NCBI RefSeq assembly: GCF_026212465.1
Contig: NC_080048.1
Coordinates: 33,002,254 to 33,066,253 of the forward strand
Reading direction: 5' to 3'
Length of the DNA: 64,000 nt
Source: Amaranthus tricolor
Taxonomy: Eukaryota > Streptophyta > Magnoliopsida > Caryophyllales > Amaranthaceae
Made by a program: the position numbers and the translations under genes. Of the stretch, positions 35,774-47,518 are shown one piece after another (within the stretch, counting starts at the first letter, position 1; every line of letters begins with the position of its first letter). The notes below the pieces were generated by a model, which was not told where the DNA came from, did not search any database, and saw nothing but the letters and a program-made list of their open reading frames with translations.

Positions 35774-37823
35774 TTGCGTTCTTCCTCATCCAGTTTTGTT
35801 AGATGCTGTCTCCTCATTTCCTTAAAATAATCCTAATATTTTCTTCCCAAATATTTATGTGGATTAAATTCACAACTACAAATTAAAGGGTAATTTTCTC
35901 TTTTTTTTTTTCTTTTTTTTTTTCTTATAATAACTCAATCACCAATCTCTTCTGCATTCTACATTCTTTTTACCCATAATTAAACATTACCCATCTTTTA
36001 TTTTCAGGTAAAGATTGAAACTTTGGGTCTGATTATAAAGATGATATGGACCATATGGTTTTGGATTGCTAGGATTAATATAATATGGTATGTTTTACAC
36101 TTTTCTTTTATTATTAAACTAAACTCATATGATGTTTAGGATGATATGATGATTTTATTTTATGTACATGAGTTTTATTATGTAATGTTGATATTCTTTT
36201 GGTTTTTGTTCTTTTGGTGCCTTTTTGATGATTTAATTACTCCTACTATATGGTATATGAACTTTAATTAGCGAGAAAGTAGTTAATAGTTATATTTCTG
36301 TGCAAGTATTTTGATGCATGAATGATGTACTCTTGTTCTTTTTTTCTTCAAATTTCTGAAAAGAACTCTTTTCCCTAAGTTGATGAGCTTATTCTTGAAC
36401 AAATGTTAATATGATCGGTAAGTCTTGTATGAGATCGTCTCATCATGAGAATGAGTTGAGTCATTATAATTAGTCTATTTATCTGATTGATTACTTTAAG
36501 ATCGCAAGTGTTCACACTTTATGATCACTCTAAGACTATAAAAAGTGATCATTTATGATAATTTAAGACATTAAGTGTATATTAAGTTAGCCCAATAGAA
36601 ATAGTCTCACCGAAAATCGTCTCATTTGAGAATTTGTGTAACATAATTCCTGTTTGTGTGTTTGGTCAGCCATTGCATGTGCACAGTACAAGTTTGATTG
36701 AGATGTATTGCTGCGGCCGCCTGCCCGACCTGACCATAGGTGGCCGTGTTGATAATTTAATAGAATGCCTTCCGTTGGTTTCCCTTTTGATTTACTAGTC
36801 AATCTTTGGTCTAATACCAGCATCATAGATTTCCTTAACCAAGAAATAAGCATCAGGTTATATGTATGGGTGAAATGTAGTTAGATTTATGCCCCATCCA
36901 TTTATTTACTTGAATTCAAGTATGCAGTTATGTGACACCTAGTGTGATATCCATTTTGCAGCTATGTTTTCAATTTTCTGGTTGTAATGCTCTTATGTTC
37001 AATGTTGAGTACTCCCTCCAACCTCCGTCACCCTAAATTTGCTTTATTCGTCATTTATATCCACTTTATTCAATTTGTTATATTTTGTTTTTTGGATATG
37101 ATACCACATTTTTCACCAATTTTCATCTCATATGTTCAATCTTTCTCTTCATATATTGGGATTATTAACTTTGGTTGCTAGAAGGATTCATGTAGTTTTT
37201 GAGTTGAAGGCACCAAGTTATTAGAGGTTAATGTATGCACAATTTAAGAAAAGTTTTAAGAAAAATTGTCAGAAAGTACTTATTAAAAGTGATTTTTTGG
37301 TTGAAAAGTACCTACACTATTTTTTTAAAAAAAGAAGTACCTAAAAGAATATATATTTTTTTTGTCAAAAGTATCTATTAAGGAAATTCATCCAATATTC
37401 TATTAGTGTAGTCATGTGCAAGACAAACCAAACTATTTTGTTTTTTTGACTTATAAACATACAACTAAACAATAAAAATGCATAAGTTTTGAATGAAACT
37501 CACCCAATTCAGTTTCTTTTTTGATTTTCATTCAAACAAACCTAAATATTTTTTTTCAAAAATTAGAGGAAATCACATTTTTAATAAATGTAGTTATTTT
37601 TAAAGCTTCCATTATGGGAAATCATGATATACACTATGCTAATTACAAGCACACACCCTACTCGAACAAGCACATATTTTTAATAAAATTGCAAGCAGCC
37701 ATTGACCATTTATACTAAATTAGCTCTATATGTCTAATCATACCAAATCTGTAGGTGATTCATAATGCACCTTTACAAGCATCTGCTTCCATTAAAGTAG
37801 AAATGACCATTGTAATCTCCAGC
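35774..37823. other. Intergenic or intronic DNA, no gene supported
   Basis: AT-rich, with a T-rich tract at 35890-35925. A lone TACTCCCTCC at 37010 looks like one end of a decayed Stowaway MITE. A GC-richer patch at 36700-36740 lies in a minus-strand open frame of 88 codons (36587-36853) without recognised domain. This stretch lies downstream of the MADS-box exons on the minus strand and may include its 3' end. Confidence 0.4.
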
Positions 37824-38185
37824 CTAAGCATTTGGTGTGGCAGTTGAGTCTCTTAGCTTCACTAATGTAGTTGCAAGCTACAAAACAACTGGTTTTGTCA
37901 GTTTCAATCATAACTTATTCGGTTTTTCCTTGATATTATAGAGAGAATAAGAAGTTTTTAGTTTATAAAATACCATAGTTGCATGTTTCTGGTGGATGAC
38001 TCATTATTTTGCTGGTCTGGTGGGCTTAGCTGGAGATTAATTGTTGTGTTCATTTGATGATTGTTTTTAACATTATATAGCATATGTGGGTGTTGATCTA
38101 TCTGATTCATCTCCTCTGATGCGCAAACCTGAGATTTAAAATCTTTCTTAGACTTGTTAGGGACAATTCATGGTCATATAAATAT

Positions 38186-38433
38186 ACTACATCTGTCCCA
38201 TGGCTATGGCTTTTTCTACAAGTACAAATCTTGTTCGAACCAAGGAAAGAGAGAAAATGAGGTAAAAAGGTGTGATTTATGGAAAAGCGAGAGAAATGTG
38301 TGACGAGAGGAAAAAATAAGTTAATTGTTTGGATGAGAATTAGACAAAGAATATGGATCTAGGCTAAAGATAAAAATGTAGCAAAATTTATGGGATACAC
38401 TAAAACCGCAGCAAAATCCATGGGACAAAGGCA
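38186..38433. mobile_element. Candidate Stowaway-like MITE
   Basis: The left end CTACATCTGTCCCATGGCTA and the right end, read inverted as TTGCCTTTGTCCCATGGATT, share the core TGTCCCATGG at matching distance. It is about 250 bp without coding capacity. The target duplication was not clear. Confidence 0.45.
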
Positions 38434-38690
38434 ATGTTGGAAATGTCTTACATGTGAAACAAGATCCCACATCGATAAAATAGTGGGTTGTGGACTTGCA
38501 TATATATTGGGTGAGCTAATCCTCCTACTACGCTCTTGACCTGTGGGTTTGTAGGCTCGAGCCCACGGGTATCCCGTGTCCACACGAGTGGGCCACAATG
38601 AGATTATGTGACGAATTGTCATGGCCTAATAGGCAAGACTTCCTAGTGGCTGATTTTAATTACACGGTTAACTGTTCTCATGTCCACAAA
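38434..38690. other. Possible solo LTR or repeat-derived segment
   Basis: It begins TGTTGGAAATGTCTTACA and contains AAGATCCCACATCGATAAAA, a phrase typical of plant repeats, then a GC-richer part with GGCTCGAGCCCACGGG. No partner LTR, primer site or target duplication was seen, so the call is weak. Confidence 0.25.
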
Positions 38691-38707
38691 ATGTCCATGG
38701 TTAATAC

Positions 38708-41201
38708 CTTGTTTAGCAGCTCAGAATGTTGTTGTTGCACAAGATTAAATTGCTTATAGAGTTCAATATTCTCTTGATGAATAATAGCACCCTGTAACAA
38801 GTTCAATAACTGTCAGCACCTTTGTCATAGTTTTCTTAATGAAATTCAATAGCTTATGTGGATGAGAGACCCTTTGGTTCAGTTCTTTGATCTCGTTTGA
38901 TAGGAGATTATCCTGCAAAAATTGGCAAAAAATGTTACTGGTGCTAAATTTTTTAGTGTGGAGACAATGTAGGAATGGGATTTTTGTTAATAAATTTTGA
39001 ATTTTTGGGGCAGAATGTCTTGGACCTTTCTCATTCGAACACTTCGTAAACTTGTTTCCAATTGATTTTCCAAACTGTACAAGTCTTTGACGTTCAAATC
39101 TGAAAGTCCTTGCCCCATTAGTTTTCTGCAACCATTAGACTGTATTCTCAAACATAGAAGCATAACTGGTTGCAAGTATGTTAAATGTCTATGCATGCTA
39201 TAACTCGAAAGTTTACTAAAGGTTAGCTAAGCATCTTTCGTAGAGTCTTGGAGCTCCAAGATTTGGTTGTTTTGCTTTATTGTAATATGTTGAACTTGAT
39301 TTTAATTAATTTTTGACTTATTGTTAGCTTTTTTAATTAGAAAGTGGTTTTCATATTTTGTTAAGGTTGTATGAGAATAGTTGGATTTTAATTTTGACTG
39401 TTGATTATGATACTTGAAAGTGGGAATTGAAACCCTTACATTTAATTCAAATCGCATGTCATGAGCATGTGTAAAGGAGGATTGTGGTAGGTTAGTGACA
39501 ACTAGTGTAAAACCGTCACATCTTATGTAATGAGCAATCTTAAAATAGAGTGGTGCGTCCCCTACTTAACAACGCATAGTGTGATGATAAGCATAGTGCA
39601 ATAGCAAGGCTGCATCACATTGGCTGCGTTGCAAAGTTTTTTTTAAATGATCCGATGTTTCCCGCATTATAAAGTTGTAAAAACTGCCTTTTTGGTCGTT
39701 TCAAGGATTATCTTGTGCTTTTGGCTTACTGCATTACTCTCGTTACAACATCACCGTTCCGTTACTGCAATCACGACTGCTACTATATTTTTGCAATATG
39801 ATGATAAGTATGCAAGGTTCTCTAGGACGTTGCCACTCGCCAAAAAGCAATGTGCCACAAAGCTCGATTGTGGTGCCAAATGAGTAAAAAAATATTTGGT
39901 ATTTGGAATAAGTGGTCAAAGAAAAGAATTGGATATAAGCCTAAGATTGACATTTTAGAATCTTGGAACTTTTTCATGAAGTACTTAGAGTTGGTACATG
40001 TTAGGAAAAAAACATAAGATTATCAAAGTGGTTTAGTGGAGAGGCCAAAAGATTCATTAGAATGTAGAATTATGCATAAGTAGTATTCAAGGCAAGGTAA
40101 GAAGAGAAATGGAGTTGGTATTATTGATGAATGCCAAATGACCTATATGGATCTAAAGGAGCCTTGGGGGCTTATTAGTCCAAGCAATGCAAAAGGAATC
40201 TTGAGTAGAATAACTGCATTCTTTTATGCTTATTAGTTTGTTATTTTTTTAGTGTCATTCTTTCCTTTCTATGCAAGTCATCATTCTAGTATAGATAAAG
40301 AGAAGAACAATGCTCTTGCTATCTTCATCTACTCAGGCTAGGGCAAGAAAGGGGCTTTTTTCTCTTTTATAGTCAAATAAACAACTATTTCTTTAAGGGT
40401 AATCCAGTAAATCAAGCAAAGGTAAGCATTTTAGTACCTAAAATTAAAATAAAGCAAAAAATAGCAGCTAACATATGGGAGGCGTACGAGGCGTGTGCCT
40501 CTCCCTCGCCTCTTGTATTGCGTTACGCCTTGAGTGTCTGAGGCATTTTTCTGGTTGTCTTGGTGCGCCTCACGTCTAGGAGCACCTCAAGCTAACTTTT
40601 TAAAACCAATTAAGGATTGAGAAATGGGTCGTCATGAAAATATATTTTGGAGTGTCGTACTTTTTTGGAGTTTAGAGTTTGCTCGAAATACTCTAGTTGG
40701 GCACTTTCCTCTTCATATTAATACAACCCACCACTTTATTTCTCTTGTTACATCTCCTTTTTCTCCATTAACTGTTAAATTCCATTTTCTGCTATTATAG
40801 TGCTCTACGGTCTGTCCAATTCATTCCATTTATAGTGATGATTATTCTTTACTGATTGGTGGTGGATGGTGTTTGAATATCTCTTCGAATTTGATGATTA
40901 TGGTTTTACTCCTATATTTTTCGTGGAATTCTTTCTTTGTATTTTGTCAGTTAAATTTACTAGTCATTGTAATGGAAGCTGCAGGAATATGATGCTGAAG
41001 CTGTCAGAATGAAGATACACTAAATAGAAATCACAGATCAACTGGTGTCATGCTAATTATGGTCTGGTTTATTTCTGTTCCGAAGAACTCGCAAGTCGCA
41101 ACCACATATATTGAATACAAGGTTATTACTTTTATTTACCTGTGGCTTTCTTGTAAAAACTGCAATTGTTGCTTCAAGTTTGTTGCCTCTCTTTGCCAAA
41201 A
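38708..41201 (-). CDS. MADS-box transcription factor, AGL17/AGL21 clade: K-domain exons only
   Basis: Four exons with exact GT-AG borders: 41140-41201 (62 bp, WQREATNLKQQLQFLQESH), 39026-39125 (100 bp, KLMGQGLSDLNVKDLYSL then ENQLETSLRSVRMRK), 38871-38912 (42 bp, DNLLSNEIKELNQR) and 38708-38791 (84 bp, GAIIHQENIELYKQFN). The 62-100-42 series is the classic MADS K-domain exon structure, and GLSDLNVKDL plus IHQENIELYK point to the AGL17/AGL21/ANR1 clade. The reading frame is open across all joins. Exons 1-2 (MADS domain, I region) are not found up to 64000. A possible last exon at 37824-37856 would add ten residues and a stop. Such proteins bind CArG boxes; this copy may be a split gene with a giant intron or a truncated relic. 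Confidence 0.75.
39126..41139 (-). other. Long intron 3 of the MADS-box gene
   Basis: A 2,014-bp intron between the 62-bp and 100-bp exons, with GTAAAT donor and TTGCAG acceptor. It contains a GC-richer patch of GAGGCG/CGCCTC motifs at about 40480-40590 that looks repeat-derived. No other gene was seen. Confidence 0.6.
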
Positions 41202-41564
41202 CTGTATCCAAGAAAGGGAAAACGGTTATAGTTTACATTATATGTATCGACTCTTGAGGTTCTTTCAGTTTGTACTTTTCAGAGGAGTTGAATTTACTTA
41301 AGGGCCTTAACTTCGTAAAACAGAACATATGGAGCCATATCTTATAAGAGAATAGAACGGAGAAAAGCACTCATCATAATGATGCCATCCTACACCGATC
41401 TTCCTACTTTGATCTAGCTCAATGTTTTTCTCCTATGACATTTATCGACCTCATTTGTTGTCAATATTGATCCATGGTAATCGTTCCATCTGTTTAAATC
41501 TTTTACCCCTTTATAGATGTCTAGTGTAGACATGTGTACAGTATTCAAAATGAAAACATAAGAA

Positions 41565-41745
41565 TTAGACAGAGTCGCACATATTGAAGGCAGAATAAGA
41601 GAATCGTTTTGGTCATGTGCAAATATCGAAAAATGCTCGAGTTAAAAAAGTGTTGCAATGGAGCTTTAAGGTGTTCAAAATTTAGAAGAGGAAGAGGGGC
41701 CAACGATCACGTAGAAATTGTGTTAAAGTGATGGAGAGAAAATGT
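41565..41745 (+). pseudogene. Small LINE reverse-transcriptase C-terminal fragment
   Basis: The plus-strand translation, with frame changes, gives RVAHIEGRIRE, FGHVQI, ARVKKVLQW and RGRGRP. The series W-F-G-H-V...R-G-R-G-R-P marks the end of RTE-type plant LINEs. It is too short to say more and is related in kind to the fragment at 46300-47390. Confidence 0.5.
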
Positions 41746-42230
41746 TCGACTACACTCCTTTTGTTGGTGTTTGCTTTTTTCTCCAATGTTATTGCCTTTT
41801 TCGTAGTTCAAATGCCTTCGAATTCGATTCTTCATTGATGAGTGTTGATGATGGTGTCAAATCATTGAGTTATGCCGCTATCAATTATAGTTTTTTGATT
41901 TTAGATTATAATATATGTGGATTATAATATAAAATGACTTTAAAATTATGTGTGCTGATTATAAATGAATTCGCAATCAAGGTTTGATTCGAAATAACAT
42001 ATTTATTCTTTTGTGAAGTCAATTTCCTCGAGTTTGATTCGTTTTGCTTATCTTTGTGTCTAAAACTGATAATGGCTCGAAAAGTATAGAAGTTTAGGGC
42101 TGAATTTGAGCGTATGGAACAGGGGCGGACCCAATGAAGTGACAAGGGGGTACAGCTGTACCCCCACTTTGAAAAATAAAAAAGAAAAAAAAAATTAAAA
42201 CCAAAAACAGGGGAAAAAGAAAGAGAAAGC

Positions 42231-42266
42231 TGCGAAGAGCGAAGAGCGAAGAGCGAAGAGCGAAGA
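42231..42266. repeat. GCGAAGA heptamer repeat in hAT leader
   Basis: Five tandem GCGAAGA units, followed by a CTGCCTGC/CCTCC-rich stretch up to about 42375. It lies upstream of the transposase gene, in its probable 5' leader. Confidence 0.85.
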
Positions 42267-42824
42267 GCCTCCCTCGGTCCCTCCTGCTGCTGCCTGCCTG
42301 CCTCCTTGCCTCCTGCCTCGCCTCCGGCCTCCCCACGTCGACTTCGTACCTCCGGCGCTCCTGTCCCTGCCTCCCTAGTGCCACCGGCCACCGCCATCAC
42401 ACCGTACGTTTATGAACCCTAATTTTTGAATGTTGGTTTTGTCGATTGTTTTTTACTCGTTTTGATGCCGGTCTATTTCTCTTGATCTTGATGTTCTGAA
42501 TCAAATGGTGAAGAATTCCATGGCTTACTGAAGTTACTGATTGTTGATGGGATCATGGGATGGCTTGAATTCTTGATGCTTACCGAATTAGTTGATTAAT
42601 TTACTTATGGATGGCTTACTGAAGTTACTGGTTTTGATGCTTACTGAATACTGATTGTTGATGATTATTGATGGCTTGATGCTGTGATAGTGTGATGCAT
42701 GATTGAATCATGTCTTTTGATTTAGAATTATATGTACTTAATTTTGAAAGATTTATTTTGATTTAGAAACATCTATTTATTGTGATTATAAAGCATTAAT
42801 TAGTTAATTTAATTTAATTAGGAA

Positions 42825-45302
42825 ATGTCAAGTAGTTCAAGTTCAAAGAAGTCAAAAGCCGAGGATAAACAACCCAATCTTCGTGAATTCTTGTTTAAAA
42901 GAATGAAATCCCAAGGATCATTTAACGAAACCATTGACTCTCCTCCTTCTCCTTTAAGTTCCCCTCCAACTCAAGATGTTAATATGGAAGTAGGTGGTTC
43001 AAGTGCTTGTGATGAACCATTGGATGATGATTGGGTGTATGATGTTGAACTTCTTCCTCATGACCCGGGATTGAGAAAAAACATAATGGATTATCCCCCA
43101 AATGAAAGAAATCCGGTTAGGAGAGCTTATATTCTTAAAAAACCTTGCCAACCAAAAACACATGTTTTCCCTCAAAAACAAGTAGGTGGTTTACGCCGTT
43201 TTAGTGTCAATTGGTTCAAAAAATGGGATTGGCTTGAATATAGTGTTGAAAAAGATGCCGCATTTTGCTTTGCTTGTTATTTGTTCAAGAGTGATGTTGA
43301 AATTTACAATGGGGGTGATGCATTTGTTAATGGAGGGTTTAGGGGGTGGAATAAACCGGATAGGTTTCAAAAGCATGTTGGTGGACTTAAAAGTGCTCAT
43401 AATGTTGCTTATGAGAAATATGTGAATCTAAGAGATGCAAAAAAGACATCAATTGAAGTTGTGTTTGATAATGCGAGTCAAGCTCAAATGGATTCATATC
43501 ATATTCGTTTGAATGCATCCTTAACTTGTTTGAGATTTCTTTTGGGCCAAGGTTTGGCATTCCGGGGACATGATGAAAGTGAGGAGTCAAATAGTAGGGG
43601 TAACTTTCTTGAGCTTTTGAAGTGGTTAGGGGAGAAGGTTGACGAAGTCAAACAACATACTTTCCAAAATGGACCCAAAAATTGTCAATTGACATCTCCC
43701 AAAATTCAAAAAGACATTATCAATTGTTGTGCAAAGGAGACTACCAAGCGCATAATAGAAGAGGTTGGAGATGGTTACTTTTCTATTTTGGCCGATGAAT
43801 CAAGTGATGTGTCTCAAAAAGAACAACTAGCTCTTGTTTTGCGGTTTGTTAACAGAGAAAGTGGATCGGTAGTGGAACGCTTTTTAGGCATTGTACATGT
43901 GGGTGACACTACCGCTTTATCTCTTAAAGATGCAATTTTGTCCTTGCTTATGGAATATTCATTGAGTCCATCCATGATAAGAGGTCAAGGGTATGATGGG
44001 GCGAGTAACATGAGAGGTGAAATCAATGGCCTTAAGACTTTGATTATGAATGATACTCCAAGAGCCTACTACATTCATTGTTTTGCTCATCAACTACAAC
44101 TAGCTCTAGTTGCGGTTGCTAAAAAGAATGATAGTTGTGGTTGGCTTTTTGAAGTACTTGCAAACTTGTTGAATGTGGTTGGAGCTTCTTGTAAGAGAAG
44201 AGACATGATTCGAAAAAAGCAAGCTCAAGTAGTGGCTCAAGCATTGGAAGTGGGGGAAATTGAAAGCGGATCGGGTTTAAATCAAGAATGTGGTTTGAGT
44301 AGGCCGGGAGATACACGTTGGGGATCTCATTACAAGTGTCTAATAAATATCACGAACTTGTTTCCTTCAATTATTGAAGTACTTGAGTGGATTGGAAAAC
44401 ATGGCACTTCGGACGATAAGTTCAAAGCTCAAATTGTTTCGGGATTTTTGGAGTCATTTGATTTTGTTTTTATGGCTCATTTGATGTTGATTATCTTTGG
44501 CTACACTAATGATTTATGTATTGCTTTACAAAGAAAGGAACAAGATATTGTTAATGCCATTAGACTTGTTAGTACTACAAAAAATGTGTTGCAAAAGATG
44601 AGAGATGAAGGATGGGATAATCTCTTAAAAAAAGTTATTACATTTTGTACTAAACACGAGATTGATGTTCCATCTATGGATGCTCATTATGTGCCTCAAG
44701 GAAGAGGAAGACGTTTTGTTCAACAAGCTACAAATCTACATCATTTTCGGGTTGGAATCTTTTTGGAAGTAATTGATTTGCATCTTCAAGAGCTTGATAA
44801 CCGTTTTAATGAGATTAACATGGAGTTACTTACATGCATGGTCTCTCTAAGTCCTAAAGGTAACTTTTCATCTTTTGATAAAGAGAAGATACTTAAACTT
44901 GCTTCTTTATATCCCGAGGAGTTTTCATGTAATGATTTAACGGCTCTTGATCTTCAACTCGATGTGTTCTTGGATGCTATGTTAAACGATGAAAGATTTC
45001 ATGATTTGGACGATATCAATTCTCTTTCCATGATGCTTGTTGAAACAAAGAGACATGAGACATTTCCTCTTATACATTTGCTAATCAAGTTGATGTTGAT
45101 TCTTCCTGTTGCTACGGCAAGTGTAGAAAGAGTGTTTTCCGCAATGACATATGTCAAAAGTAAGTTGAGAAATAGCATGGGTGATCAACTTATGAATGAT
45201 TGTTTGGTTACTTTTATTGAGAAGGAAGTGTTTCTACAAGTTTCCGATGAAATGATTATTGATCGTTTTAAAAGTATGAAGACTCGAAGGATGAATTTGT
45301 AA
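42825..45302 (+). CDS. hAT transposase, TTF-type zinc finger / DUF4371 / hATC (825 aa)
   Basis: Cut-and-paste transposase of the hAT superfamily, related to zinc-finger MYM-type-1-like proteins. Residues 115-165 hold the TTF-type finger (WDWLEYSVEKDAAFCFACYL). DUF4371 spans about 215-430 with catalytic-type acids in ILADESSD and GQGYDGASNM, followed by HCFAHQLQLALV and the DTRW motif. The C-terminal hATC dimerisation domain has LPVATASVERVFSAM and LRNSMGDQLM. No stop or frameshift. AG directly precedes GAAATG, so the start may follow a leader intron whose donor lies near 42406. Length is typical for the family. It should bind its own terminal repeats in the nucleus. Confidence 0.92.
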   Translation: MSSSSSSKKSKAEDKQPNLREFLFKRMKSQGSFNETIDSPPSPLSSPPTQDVNMEVGGSSACDEPLDDDWVYDVELLPHDPGLRKNIMDYPPNERNPVRRAYILKKPCQPKTHVFPQKQVGGLRRFSVNWFKKWDWLEYSVEKDAAFCFACYLFKSDVEIYNGGDAFVNGGFRGWNKPDRFQKHVGGLKSAHNVAYEKYVNLRDAKKTSIEVVFDNASQAQMDSYHIRLNASLTCLRFLLGQGLAFRGHDESEESNSRGNFLELLKWLGEKVDEVKQHTFQNGPKNCQLTSPKIQKDIINCCAKETTKRIIEEVGDGYFSILADESSDVSQKEQLALVLRFVNRESGSVVERFLGIVHVGDTTALSLKDAILSLLMEYSLSPSMIRGQGYDGASNMRGEINGLKTLIMNDTPRAYYIHCFAHQLQLALVAVAKKNDSCGWLFEVLANLLNVVGASCKRRDMIRKKQAQVVAQALEVGEIESGSGLNQECGLSRPGDTRWGSHYKCLINITNLFPSIIEVLEWIGKHGTSDDKFKAQIVSGFLESFDFVFMAHLMLIIFGYTNDLCIALQRKEQDIVNAIRLVSTTKNVLQKMRDEGWDNLLKKVITFCTKHEIDVPSMDAHYVPQGRGRRFVQQATNLHHFRVGIFLEVIDLHLQELDNRFNEINMELLTCMVSLSPKGNFSSFDKEKILKLASLYPEEFSCNDLTALDLQLDVFLDAMLNDERFHDLDDINSLSMMLVETKRHETFPLIHLLIKLMLILPVATASVERVFSAMTYVKSKLRNSMGDQLMNDCLVTFIEKEVFLQVSDEMIIDRFKSMKTRRMNL

Positions 45303-45493
45303 TTTTGAAGTAAGACTTTTAAGTATTGTAAGACTTTTATTGTTATTTTGGATTGTAAGACTTTAACTATTGATTCTATTATGTGTTGTAATTTTTTTAT
45401 TTTTTAAAAAAATTTTATTCGATATCCGAACGACATGAGGTTCGTATTTTGTACCCCCAGTTTGAAATTCCTGGGTCCGCCACTGGTATGGAA

Positions 45494-46290
45494 TACATAT
45501 ATATCGGGAACCTAGTGCTACTTTTCTTCCCGCAACTTCTTTTTCGATATAATCATCACGTAGTAAATCAATAAAGCATAGGTAATCTATGTTTGCCCTT
45601 TAGGCTTGCCTCCTACTACGGTATCAAAATGAATATGGTCTTCACCTCTCATACGAAACACTTAAGTTAGACACTAGTATGTAAAAGCAAGACAATCTTA
45701 AATATTTTAGAGGACTATTTTAATGTTAAAAACGAAGTCCCTAATAATAATATCACTCCTTATTCTTTCCTTTTTTGTTTTACACACTTTTTACTCGCTC
45801 TTCTTTGCACATGGAGATAGTCAGATAGACGCCCCTATATAGAAGTTGATTAATTCTTAAGTTGGGGCATGTTTTGTCTATTTTCAACCGAATCATCAAA
45901 AGTTGATTGTTACTGAAATTTCTTCAAAGTTGAAAAGATTTAAGAGATTAATCCCTTCAAAATTGTTTAAGAGAATTATCTCCCTGTTTGGTTGTTGGTG
46001 TTAAATGGTTAGAATGTTTATGAAAAATTAACATAATTTTGGTTGAATAATCTCTGGACAAGTTTAATAATCATGCCTTTTCTACTTCAATTATTTTATT
46101 TTTAATACAAAGTTCATTTCAATAAAAATTGTGGACAAAGTATATTTTTCTGATCATAAATTCTTCACTATGAGAATGACTTACATTCCATAAAAAACAA
46201 TTCTCAAACTTCCATTTAGCACCAACAACCAATTAGAAATTGATTTTAAGGAGAATTAGACAGGAGACGACGATTAGAGAGAACTAATTG
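45494..46290. other. Intergenic DNA, no gene seen
   Basis: AT-rich sequence between the hAT and the LINE fragment. No feature was recognised. Confidence 0.55.
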
Positions 46291-46299
46291 AGCTTCATA

Positions 46300-47390
46300 T
46301 CAAGAGATCTACCGCTGAGGCTATTCGTGTTTGGAGGAGACTGGTGGAAAAAAATATAGGAAGCGGAAGAAGAATTTGCATATGTTGTTCATTAACTTAG
46401 AGAAAGTATATGATAGCATACTATGAGGCATCATCTGGGATAGCCTTAAAGCTAGAGGGATTTCACTAAGGTACATTGATGCAATACGAGACATGTATGA
46501 TAGATATCGACTAGCATTTAAACACCGGTTCAGATAATATTGTATTTCGTTGTTTAAGTGGGCCTACATTAGAGATCGACACTAAGTCTAAGTGCTTTCA
46601 TTTTTACGGTCATTATGGATGAGATTTCTATATCTATTTGGGAGACTGTACTATGGTACATGTTATTCGCTTAAAACATCGTGTTGATAACAAACACTAG
46701 CGAGGATGCTAATACTATATTGAAAGAGTAGAGAGCAATTTTAGAAGGAAAAATGTTTTGTATAAGCTGTACGTATACATAATAGATAGTTGAGCCATTG
46801 CTGACCATTTGTGAAGATGTTGCATGTACGAGCAAGTTTAGGTATTTGGGATTGATAATTTAGAGTAATAAGAAGATTGGTGGAGATGTTACTCATCGAA
46901 AACAAGTAGGAGGACTCAAGTGGCGAGCGGCCACCAGGGTGCTTTGTGATATGAAATAATTTCCAATTTGGTTAAAAGATAAATTTTACTAAGTTACAAT
47001 CAGATCTGTTTTGTTTTTGGGACAAATGTTGCCCATAAAGAAGATATTTGAACATAATATGGAAGTTATAGAGGTGGATGTGTAGTCGCATAATTATAAA
47101 TAGACTTAGGAACAAAGAGTTTGGAGAGAAGTTAGGATTATCCCTCTTTCTACATGGATGTGTGAAAATTGATTAAGATAGTTTGGACATGTGCAGAGAA
47201 ACACTATCGATGCTTCCATAAGAAGGATCGAAAGCATTATAAAGGAGGGTAAGATAAGTCGAGGAAGACCTAGGAGAATGTGGGAGGAACACATCAAAAG
47301 TGACACCTATGAGTTCATCTCTCTTAGGACCTAACTTAGGATAGGTATTGGAGGCGCAAATTCCGTGTTTTAGAATACTAATACTTTATT
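46300..47390 (+). pseudogene. Degraded RTE-type LINE reverse transcriptase
   Basis: Successive blocks in shifting frames are LHMLFINLEKVYDSI, IIWDSLKARGISLRYIDAIR and DMYDRY (RT palm), then FRYLGLII-like, GGDVTHRKQVGGLKWRAAT and RVLCDMK, and finally the tail with RLRWFGHV-like, RRIESIIKEG and SRGRPRRMWEEHIKSD. The order is that of plant RTE LINEs, from the RT palm to the C-terminus. The 5' endonuclease part is absent, as is usual for 5'-truncated insertions. Many stops. Confidence 0.75.
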
Positions 47391-47518
47391 TCACATAGCT
47401 CTTTCTGTTTTTGTTCTTTGTCTATTTACATGATCTCTTATTTATTTATTCTTTTATTTATCTATCTAGTTATTTATTTTATTTATGTTAATGTGTTAGG
47501 TTGTGTTGTAGATGCAGG

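Larger units (their letters stand above)
42112..45493 (+). mobile_element. Apparently complete hAT transposon with 8-bp target duplication
   Basis: The element is 42120-45485 (3,366 bp). Its terminal inverted repeat is CAGGGGCGGACCCA on the left and CAGTGGCGGACCCA on the right (read inverted). Inside this, GTACCCCCACTTTGAAA on the left resembles GTACCCCCAGTTTGAAA on the right in direct orientation. GTATGGAA flanks it on both sides (42112-42119 and 45486-45493). It carries one long uninterrupted transposase gene. Perfect target duplication and an open frame suggest a recent and possibly autonomous insertion. Confidence 0.93.

Noticed and set aside
36587..36853. Minus-strand open frame with a GC-rich patch, considered as a MADS-box 3' exon
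   Set aside because: None of its three frames shows a convincing AGL17-type C-terminus, and no phase-compatible splice chain could be built.
41906..42400. Minus-strand open frames of 164 and 96 codons
   Set aside because: Low-complexity translation of the GC-rich repeats in the hAT leader; they cross the transposon border.
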